Source of the DNA: Sinonovacula constricta | Lineage: Eukaryota; Mollusca; Bivalvia; Cardiida; Solecurtidae | Direction: 5' to 3' | DNA: 64,000 nt | Assembly: GCA_007844125.1 (NCBI GenBank) | Contig: CM017572.1 | Coordinates: 21,049,934-21,113,933 of the forward strand | Position numbers and translations under genes: made by a program | Notes under the pieces: model-generated | Seen by the model: the letters and a program-made list of their open reading frames with translations, nothing else | The model's database searches: none | What the model was told of the DNA's origin: nothing | Shown here: one piece after another, positions 11,771 through 23,100 of the stretch | Numbering within the stretch: the first letter of the stretch is position 1 | How the letters are laid out: the number at the start of each line of letters is the position of its first letter

Positions 11771-12268
11771 GAAATGTCGCTGCACAGTATTAGCAAAAAA
11801 GCCGGCAAATCCCAAAATCCCACAATATTTTATTTAATAACATGGTTCACTGTACTGCCTTAAGATGCAAAATTGTGGTTGTATAGGCAATGTGGGATTT
11901 ATAACGATTCCAAGGGAACATGAACTTCGACATAATATATTGAGGCTGCCATGTGTCGAAAAGGCGAATAGATGGTAAAACTGTGCAGTGATAGACTTCA
12001 AGGACGTTATGACTTTGTTAATAAATCGGGTTAGTGGCGAAGATTTTGTACTTTTAACGAAACTGCAGTTGAAAAGGTCACCAATGCCGAGGATGGGGGT
12101 CCGGAGAAAGCAGAAAAGCCTTCTTACCTTACTCTTACTTAAGAATAGCCAAGCGAATTAGGGCGTTTTGGATCTATGAAGTAAAAGAATTTTTGAGATA
12201 TAAACCCCATGCTTTTGCAAAATAAATAGCCCTAATAATTATATTTATTTGTTTTGATTGTCCAAATA
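11771..12268. other. no recognisable gene
   Basis: AT-rich sequence; no ORF with family resemblance. Confidence 0.4.
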
Positions 12269-12269
12269 C

Positions 12270-12352
12270 AGTCAAACCTGTATTAAAAGACCACCCACGG
12301 GACAGGACTAAAGTGGTCTCTTAAGACAGGTGGTCTCTTAATGCAACATGGT
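12270..12352 (+). mobile_element. pogo/Tigger-like transposon terminus (solo)
   Basis: TA followed by CAGTCAAACCTGTATTAAAA and repeated GTGGTCTCTTAA motifs resembles termini of pogo/Tigger DNA transposons. No matching second end was found nearby, so this is a fragment or very diverged. Confidence 0.4.
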
Positions 12353-12830
12353 TGTTTCTTTGTACTACTTGAGAGTATAAGGCCATTGAAACAGCTCATA
12401 TTTTGCACGAGTTCATATTTGGATCCCTACCCTGCGCCTCAGTCAAGAAAGATACTGTAGTTTCATGATGTGTTAGCGTGTACTGGTAAATTAATTAATA
12501 CAATCATACCGTAATGAATAGAATCATTTGTCAGTAATATAAAGCAGACGGTTTTACTTTTACTGTCACTTAACTTGATAAATTTGCAGCTTCAGGGCTA
12601 ATTACAGAACAGTTAAGATTGTTTTAAGGTAAATATTATTTTAGTAATTAGTAGCTGTTTTGATTGTTTGGTATATTTTTTGTTCTTTTTTTTAGTAACT
12701 GCTTGTTTCATTTTGATTAAAATCTTTTTCATTGCCTTTTAATAAAGATATTTTGTACTTAAAATGTGAAGGATATTGGACTTCTCTTTATGAAAAAACG
12801 TTTCAAACCGATAAGGTATATTTGTTCTGA

Positions 12831-13148
12831 ATGTTTATTTATTGGGTTTATCATCACTCCAACAGTAGTTCAGTTATCTGGAGACAGTTTCCACTTGGAG
12901 GATTATAGTGCTGCCTTCACTGTGTGTATAGCATTCCGTGAACACCTGGAATGATGCCACACCCAGTAGCATTATCCTGACACTGAGCCAACCAGTCGTG
13001 GAACTACCCTTACATTTGCTTGAGCGTTAGCAAGGGTTCTATACCTTTGCCAATTTTAACGACTTTGGTATGTCGCGGCCCGGAATCGAACCCGGGGTAT
13101 CTCGTAAGTGAAGCCGACGTTCTACCGATTGCGCCACTAGGTCCGGTG
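12831..13148 (-). mobile_element. SINE family A copy
   Basis: Near full-length minus-strand copy. The tail complement (TTTATTTATTGGG) is at the left and the tRNA-like head complement (GCGGCCCGGAATCGAACCCGG to GCGCCACTAGGTCCGG) at the right. More diverged from the 7749-8070 copy than the other members. Confidence 0.8.
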
Positions 13149-13309
13149 TGTTTACCCTTTCATAAAATATAATTTCCATAAAATGTTATTCGTAGGTGTG
13201 GGATGAATTGTAATTAAAACTGAATAAAATCTATGTCACGTTAACTAACCAGCAACCCTTTAAAAACAACTAATCAATAGTGTAAACAAAATAATTTAAA
13301 TGCTAGATT

Positions 13310-13630
13310 CAGTTTTAAATGTAACAATGTCGGTAAGTAAGAACGATTGGGATCGTGGTATAAGAAAAGACATCGACGTTAAAGCGGATGACGTGGATGA
13401 GCTAAAACATAAGTAGTCACATGGTTTTCTTGGTTTAAAAATAGCTAATAACGCAGCGTGGCTCAGATAGGAAATATATGCTTTTATGACGATTGTGGCG
13501 TTATTAATCACTTTTTAAACATGCATAGGGCATCAATAAACAGCATTTTGCGAGATCTGTTCAGATAATAATGGTTTATAAAGATATTTAAAATATTTTG
13601 GTCCAAACTGTCGGATACAACATTTAGAGA
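13310..13630 (+). mobile_element. ~310-bp dispersed element, copy 1
   Basis: Shares ordered landmarks with 24415-24735 and 28690-28984: AAGAACGATTGGGA near the start, GATGAGCTAAAACAT, then GTCACATGGTTTTCTTGG, CATCAATAAACAGCATTT, GAGATCTGTTCAGAT, and CCAAACTGTCGGATAC at the end. No coding capacity. It lies just upstream of the first coding exon of the METTL24-like gene. Probably a non-autonomous mobile element; its class is not identified. Confidence 0.7.
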
Positions 13631-13993
13631 GAGATAACGTGCGCTTTAAAAATTCAGATGCGAGGGAATAATATTGTAGATGGCATCATATTTATATGAA
13701 TACTATTAATTATCGAAGATCAAATGAATATAATTTGAAGTATTCCGGTGTCATATATATTGCAGATCCCGTTAATGTTAATAGAAAGCAAAATTATTAT
13801 TTTTTCAACTTTCTTGATCAGTGTTGTGTTGTTTTTTTTTTCAAGCAAATGTTCAATGTGATTCAACAAATGTACGTCATATTGAAAAAGTAATATCATG
13901 TTAAGGAGATCATTTGTTTAACGTAGCTTTTGCGGAAGGGGCAAAAATTGTATACATATTGTTTGTTTCCAGGCCAGTTGTGCAGTTGGCAAA

Positions 13994-14101
13994 ATGCGTA
14001 AAGTCCATATATCCCTCAAGACCGTGGCTGTCACCATATTACTTCTACTTGTTGTTAAAGCCAGCCTTGACTTCGCCAAAACTCAAAAGATTGGAAAAGA
14101 G
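13994..14101 (+). CDS. METTL24-like: METTL24-like exon 1 (start and signal anchor)
   Basis: An acceptor (GTTTGTTTCCAG) at 13961-13972 precedes a 21-bp leader and the ATG at 13994, so at least one upstream non-coding exon is expected. Its 36 codons have a basic start (MRKVH), then a hydrophobic helix (VAVTILLLLVV) and a short polar stretch. The exon ends in phase 0 at GAG|GTGGGT. The same architecture recurs at 48474-48593. Confidence 0.65.
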
Positions 14102-17100
14102 GTGGGTTTTTTTTTTGTATACTTTGGTCTCTTAAGTTTCATATAAATATATTGCATAAACAGTCGGTGTCTGGTCAATTCAGAAACTCTTTATCTTGTA
14201 GAGTTGATGGCAGATATGTTGGGCAGACTTGGCGAGTAAGGCCTAACTAATAAATGTACATTAGAAATAACATTTTATCTCGACTATTGCCAATCGGAAT
14301 ACCTCGAATAATTCACGAATCATCTCTCGGATGTATGTAGGTAGTCGGATCACCTCGGCCATTTCCCTAAATGGGACTACTCTGGTGACAGACATCAAAA
14401 CAAAGCTCGGATGACAGATAATTACAGTACGACGCCTGTAAAACTTTAGTTTATGGCGGCATCAAATTTAAATCATTCAATTTTTAATTTACCCAGTGTA
14501 GCAGACACACAGCTGTCAAACGATGCCATTGTTTATGTTTTGTGCGTACTACATTTAGGCATATTTTTCTTCCGACTTCCGGCGAATAAAACGATCGTGA
14601 TTTCTGTAAGTATTATTGCACCAGATACATCCGAGGGATGATTATTGTCCCGAGACGGAAATACCCGAGGTGTTCCGATTAGACTATTGTTTGAAAGCTT
14701 TTTTCACACACCCGGGTATTGCTGTTTGTTAGTGTAACCAAAGGACTGTATATTGGGACTAGGTCACTCTATCCGGAGGACTGTATATTGGGACTAGGTC
14801 ACTTTATTCGGAGGCCAGTATATTGGGACTAGGTTACTCTATCCGGAGGACTGTATATTGGGACTAGGTCACTCTATCCGGAGGCCAGTATATTATGATT
14901 AGGTCACTCTATCCGGAGGACTGTATATTGGGTCTAGGTCACTCTATCCGGAAGACTGTATATTGGGACTAGGTCACTCTATCCGGAGGACTGTATATTA
15001 GGACTAGGTCACTCTATCCGGAGGACTGTATATTGGGACTAGGTCACTCTATCCGGAGGACTGTATATTAGGACTAGGTCACTCTATCCGGAGGACTGTA
15101 TATTAGGACTAGGTCACTCTATCCGGAGGACTGTATATTGGGACTAGGTCACTCTATCCGGAGGACTGTATATTGGGTCTAGGTCACTCTATCCGGAAGA
15201 CTGTATATTGGGACTAGGTCACTCTATCCGGAGGACTGTATATTAGGACTAGGTCACTCTATCCGGAGGACTGTATATTGGGACTAGGTCACTCTATCCG
15301 GAGGACTGTATATTGGGACTAGGTCACTTTATTCGGAGGCCAGTATATTGGGACTAGGTTACTCTATCCGGAGGACTGTATATTGGGACTAGGTCACTCT
15401 ATCCGGAGGCCAGTATATTATGACTAGGTTATTCTATCCGGAGGACTGTATATTGGGACTAGGTCACTCTATCCGGAGGACTGTATATTAGGACTAGGTC
15501 ACTTTATCCGGAAGACTGTATATTGGGACTAGGTCACTCTATCCGGAGGACTGTATATTGGGACTAGGTCACTTTATCCGGAAGACTGTATATTGGGACT
15601 AGGTCACTTTATCCGGAAGACTGTATATTGGGACTAGGTCACCCTATCCGGAGGACTGTATATTGGGACTAGGTCACTTTATCCGGAAGACTGTATATTG
15701 GGACTAGGTCACTCTATCCGGAGGACTGTATATTAGGACTAGGTCACTCTATCCGGAGGACTGTATATTGGGACTAGGTCACTCTATCCGGAGGACTGTA
15801 TATTGGACTAGGTCACTGTATCCGGCGGATTGTAAATTCGGACAAGGCAGCTGTATCCCGAGGACTGTTAATATACAGGTGGATGTTTCTGGAGGACTGT
15901 ATATTGTGTATCATTATTCAGATCACTTTTGGGGATCAAAACCTAACTGCTGTCAAAAGTCGATCTGGGCTGATATTCGTGGACAAGCAGGGGATATTAC
16001 GAATACCTTCCACAGACGTCCTGAACCAGTTAGAGTTTAATCAGCTGGAAGAGTTATACCACAGGTATCATGATTATATTGATTAAGATGAGATATACCA
16101 GGTATCATGATTATATTGATTAAGATGAGATATACAGCAGGTATCATGATTATATTGATTTAGATGAGATATACAGCAGGTATCATAATTATATTGATTA
16201 AGATGAGATATACAGCAGGTATCATGATTATATTGATTAAGATGAGATATACCACAGGTATCATGATTATATTGATTAAGATGAGATATACAGCAGGTAT
16301 CAGGATTATATTAATTATGATGAGATATACCAGGTATCATGGTTATATTAATTTAAATGAGATATACACCAGGTATCATGGTTATATTAATTTAAATGAG
16401 ATATACACCAGGTATCATGATTATATTAATTTAGATGAGATATACACCAGGTATCATGATTATATTAATTTAGATGAGATATACACCAGGTATCATGATT
16501 ATATTGATTAAGATGAGATATACAGCAGGTATCATGATTATATTAATTTAGATGAGATATACACCAGGTATCATGATTATATTAATTTAGATGAGATATA
16601 CACCAGGTATCATGATTATATTGATTTAAATGAGATATACACCAGGTATCATGATTATATTGATTAAGATGAGATATACAGCAGGTATCATGATTATATT
16701 GATTAAGATGAGATATACAGCAGGTATCATGATTATATTGATTTAGATGAGATATACACCAGGTATCATGGTTATATTAATTTAAATGAGATATACACCA
16801 GGTATCATGATTATATTAATTTAGATGAGATATACACCAGGTATCATGATTATATTAATTTAGATGAGATATACACCAGGTATCATGATTATATTGATTT
16901 AAATGAGATATACACCAGGTATCATGATTATATTGATTTAAATGAGATATACACCAGGTATCATGATTATATTAATTTAGATGAGATGTACCAGGTATCA
17001 TGGTTATATTAATTTAAATGAGATATACACCAGGTATCATGATAATATTAATTATGATGAGATATACCACAGGTATCATGATTATATTAATTATGATGAG

Positions 17101-20100
17101 ATATACACCAGGTATCATGATTATATTAATTTAGCTGAGATATACCACATGTATCATGATTATATAAATTTAGATGAGATATACCACATGTATCATGATT
17201 ATATTAATTTAGATGAGATATACCACATGCATCATGATTATATAAATTTATATTGATTTAAATGAGATATACACCAGGTATCATGATTATATTGATTAAG
17301 ATGAGATATACAGCAGGTATCATGATTATATTGATTAAGATGAGATATACAGCAGGTATCATGATTATATTGATTTAGATGAGATATACACCAGGTATCA
17401 TGGTTATATTAATTTAAATGAGATATACACCAGGTATCATGATTATATTAATTTAGATGAGATATACACCAGGTATCATGATTATATTAATTTAGATGAG
17501 ATATACACCAGGTATCATGATTATATTGATTTAAATGAGATATACACCAGGTATCATGATTATATTGATTTAAATGAGATATACACCAGGTATCATGATT
17601 ATATTAATTTAGATGAGATATACACCAGGTATCATGATTATATTGATTAAGGTGAGATATACCACATGTATCATGATTATATAAATTTAGATGAGATATA
17701 CCACTTGTATCATGATTATATTAATTTAGATGAGATATACCACATGCATCATGATTATATAAATTTATATTGATTTAAATGAGATATACACCAGGTATCA
17801 TGATTATATTGATTAAGATGAGATATACAGCAGGTATCATGATTATATTGATTAAGATGAGATATACAGCAGGTATCATGATTATATTGATTTAGATGAG
17901 ATATACACCAGGTATCATGGTTATATTAATTTAAATGAGATATACCAGGTATCATGATTATATTAATTTATATTAATTAGATGAGATATACACCAGGTAT
18001 CATGATTATATTAATTTAGATGAGATATACACCAGGTATCATGATTATATTGATTTAAATGAGATATACACCAGGTATCATGATTATATTGATTTAAATG
18101 AGATATACACCAGGTATCATGATTATATTAATTTAGATGAGATATACACCAGGTATCATGATTATATTGATTAAGGTGAGATATACCACATGTATCATGA
18201 TTATATAAATTTAGATGAGATATACCACATGTATCATGATTATATAAATTTAGATGAGATATACCACATGCATCATGATTATATTAATTTAGATGAGATA
18301 TACCACATGTATCATAATTATATTAATTAAGCTGAGATATACCACATGCATCATGATTATATAAATTTAGATGAGATATACCACATGTATCATAATTATA
18401 TTAATTAAGCTGAGATATTCCACATGCATCATGATTATATAAATTTAGATGAGATATACCACATGCATCATGATTATATAAATTTAGATGAGATATACCA
18501 CATGCATCATGGTTATATTAATTTAGATTAGATTTACAGCAGGTATCATGATAATATTTATTATGATGAGATATACCACTGGTATCATGATTATATAAAT
18601 TTAGATGAGATATACCACATGCATCATGGTTATATTAATTTAGATTAGATTTACAGCAGGTATCATGATATTATTAATTATGATGAGATATACCACAGGT
18701 ATCATGATTATATTAATTTAGATTAGATTTACAGCAGGTATCATGATAATATTAATTTAGATGAAATATACCACTGGTATCATGATTATATTAATTATGA
18801 TGAGATATACCACATGTATCATGATTATATTAATTTAGATGAGATATACCACAGGTATCATGATTATATTAATTTAGATGAGATATACAGCAGGTATCAT
18901 GATAATATTAATTATGATGAGATATACCACTGGTATCATGATTATATTAATTTAGATGAAATATACCACTGGTATCATGATTATATTAATTTAGATGAGA
19001 TATACACCAGGTATCATGATAATTTTAATTTAGATGAGATATACCACATGTATCATGATAATATTAATTTATATGAGATATACCACATGTATCATAATTA
19101 TATTAATTAAGCTGAGATATACCACATATATCATGATTATATAAATTTAGATGAGATATACCACATGCATCATGCTTAAATTAATTTAGATGAGATATAC
19201 CACATGCATCATGCTTAAATTAATTTAGATGAGATATACCACATGCATTATGATTATATTAATTTAGCTGAGATACACCACATGTATCATGATTATATAA
19301 ATTTAGATGAGATACACCACATGCATCATGCTTAAATTAATTTAGATGAGATATACCACATGCATTATGATTATATTAATTTAGATGAGATATACCACAT
19401 GTATCATGATTATATTAATTTAGATGAGATATACCACAGGTATCATGATTATATTAATTTAGATGAGATATACCACAGGTATCATGATTATATTAATTTA
19501 GATGAGATATACCACATGTATCATGATTATATTAATTTAGATGAGATATACCACAGGTATCATGATTATATTAATTTAGATGAGATATACCACATGCATC
19601 ATGATTATATTAATTTAGATGAGATATACCACAGGTATCATGATTATATTAATTTAGATGAGATATACCACATGTATCATGATTATATTAATTTAGATGA
19701 GATATACCACAGGTATCACGATTATGTTAATTTAGATAAGATTTACAGCAGGTATCATGATTATATTAATTTAGATGAGATATACCACAGGTATCATGAT
19801 TATATTGATTTAGATGAGATATATCACAGGTATCATGATTATATTAATTTAGATGAGATATACCACAGGTATCATGATTATATTAATTTAGATAAGATAT
19901 ACCACTGGTATCATGATTATATTAATTTAGATGAGATATACCACTGGTATCATGATTATAATAATTTAGATGAGATATACACCAGGTATCATGATAATTT
20001 TAATTTAGATGAGATATACCACATGTATCATGATTATATTAATTTAGATGAGATATACCACAGGTATCATGATAATATTAATTTAGATGAGATATACCAC

Positions 20101-23100
20101 TGGTATCATGATTATATTAATTTAGATGAGATATACCACTGGTATCATGATTATAATAATTTAGATGAGATATACACCAGGTATCATGATAATTTTAATT
20201 TAGATGAGATATACACCAGGTATCATGATTATATTAATTTAGATGAGATATACACCAGGTTTCATGATAATATTAATTTAGATGAGATATACCACTGGTA
20301 TCATAATTATATTAATTTAGACGAGATATACCACATGTATCATGCTTGTATTAACTGAGTTTTAGCTAATGCGGAATACCATCATCCTAGTAACTGTTGC
20401 TATTCTTTCATTGCTTCGCTTCAAACCCATCTTTAAGGGAAGTTTAAATTGACAAATATAGTATAATACATAGTATAATACGATATAAAGGAAAGATCAG
20501 ATAGTCAACACTGAAATATGTTGTCATTATCACTTTATTGCTTATGCTTATGGTACGTAGCTCAGTGAGCATCGACAATATTTGAAGTGTAAGTATAGGT
20601 CGGCACCTGATCAATAAGTTGCGTTTTCCATGTACGCGTGATCCGTATCCGTGTCCGTTATCCGTAAAGGGCATTTTACATGCATGCGTTTTCGTCATAC
20701 GTACTTTCTTTTTTATGAGGCTTTCAAGCAGAAAAGATTCTTGAAAGTGATTTAACTTCACTAGTTCTGGAACATTTTTATATAATGAGGTATTCTTATT
20801 GGGATAAAAAAGCAAAGAAGAAGAAAACGTGGCTGTTGTTTTCGACCATTAGTTCCAAAGCTATTACAAACCTCTAATATAGTGATCAATACTTCAGGCT
20901 GATCAAACACCAGTTTGGATTTGCGTTATGTTTTGTTACATATCTTTTATAAGAGAAAAATTGGCATTTTAGTATTTTGAACGATCCGTGTCCCAAAAAC
21001 GTAAAAAATGCTCAATGCGCGATTTAATACTAACTAGGATGACACCCGGATGACGTACGCATACATTAAAATGACCCTTTTTATTTCAAGAAGAGCGATT
21101 CTTTTACTCGACAGACACGGATTGCGGATACGGGTGACGGATGCGGATCACGCGTACAGCCTAAGTTCGAATTACCGCACCTTCTTTCATCTTTCCATTT
21201 CATAGATGTCTTGAAATGGTGCATCTTCGAGACGTCGCGGCATTATGTTAATTTAAGATAAATGCCGACGCATCTAGGTTAACAAAATGACTTTACAAGA
21301 AAAAGGAAATTTTGGATATTGATCATCTTTTATTAAAACCATTATAATTAATAGTTGACATACATATAGTATCGTTATATGTAAAAGCACCTGTATACTC
21401 AACATTTACTGTTTTATAAAATATTTTAAATACAATATACATATACGATATACATATACGATATACAATAACGATATACAATAACGATATTCAATAACGA
21501 TATACAATAACGACATACAATAACGATATACTATAACGATAGACATATACGATAGACATATACGATATACATATACAGTATACAATAACGATATACATAT
21601 ACGATATAAGTATACGATATACATATACGATAAACATATACGATATGCTAATGTTGATTTCTATTTAAAAATGTTGTGTTCATTGCAAATACATTTTTAT
21701 TTAAAATATGATATTTGGACAGGTGCATTATGTTTCTTTTGTCTGTTTGGCGTTTTATGTCTGTGCATTTTAATTCTAAAATAAAGCGCCTTTGTAAAAA
21801 TGTTGATTAAAACCGTTTTTGCCTACTTTACTGTGTATGCCCGTAAAGAAAACAAACAATCATATAAATTAATTGACAAATTTATTCAACAAATACATAC
21901 ATGTAAAGAAACAAACAGGCTTATTGTTCAGAAGATCCAGTCCGAACTGAACGTTATATAAACATGGGTACATATGCAGATACAAACAGTATGTTAACGT
22001 GACGTTTCTTAGTCATTCCAGATGTCAATGCTGATCGGTCAAACATCTCGCTCGGTCGAACTCAAGCGTAGGTCCCTTGGGTGTATGAGCGAAGTTTGAC
22101 TGTACATATACGATATACATAGACTAGTCGTCTTGGATATGTTAATACTAAAATCCTTACTTCTTACACTATATTTAATATGTAGCGATAGTTGCTGCCA
22201 GATCTGCGGTATTGTGTTTATGTATTGTTGATTGCAGTATTCATGTCACATGGTTCCATGATTCGTTTATACACTGTAGATATCTAGAAAATATACAAGT
22301 TCAGTGTAAAAACCAAATGAGGCTTGGGTCCCTGGTTGACGGGGGATATCACGTGTGTATGGATCCAAATGTTGTGTTTTTTGTTTATAATTAAACCGCA
22401 TACCATTTAAAATTGTTAAGGATAAAGTAAAACAACGTGCCTTCCGGAGTCAGTTTGGCCTTTATTTATTTATATATTTATGCATTTATTGTATTGGACT
22501 TTCTTCCTTATTGTAGATATCTAGAGAATATACAAGTTCACTGTAAAAGCCAAATGAGGATGGGGTCCGTGGTTGACGGAGGATACCACGTGTGTATGGA
22601 TCCGAGTGTTAGTCCGTCAAACGACTGTCTGGCATACTCATTCGGGTAAGGGCTTTTTAAATGTTCCTGATCCATATTTTGTATGGTCGTTACACCTCAG
22701 ATAATTCACGGATCTTCTCTTAGATGTGTGGAGGGAATGCCCAGCGAAAATGTACATGCCAATATCTATGGTTCACACCGTAGACAGCAAACACCGTAGA
22801 CAGCTCACACCGTAGACAACACACATCGTACACAGCTCACACCACAGACAGCTCACACCGTAGACAGCACACACCGTAGACAGCTCACACCCTAGACAGC
22901 TCACACCGTACCGTAGAAAGCTCACACCGCAGACAACTCACACCGTAGACAGTTCACAACGTATAAAACTCACACCATATACAGTTCACGCCGTATACAA
23001 GCTCACACCATATACAACTCGGTTAAGGGCTTTTTAACGTAAGATCTAAGCCTGGTGTCAAACTACATGTCTAGTATGTTTGATCAGTCCTTTTTGCTTA

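Noticed and set aside
19360..20358. 332-codon ORF with a 13-residue repeat
   Set aside because: Product of the 39-bp intronic array, whose unit is a multiple of three; neighbouring copies contain stops, and the array is intron 2 of a spliced gene.
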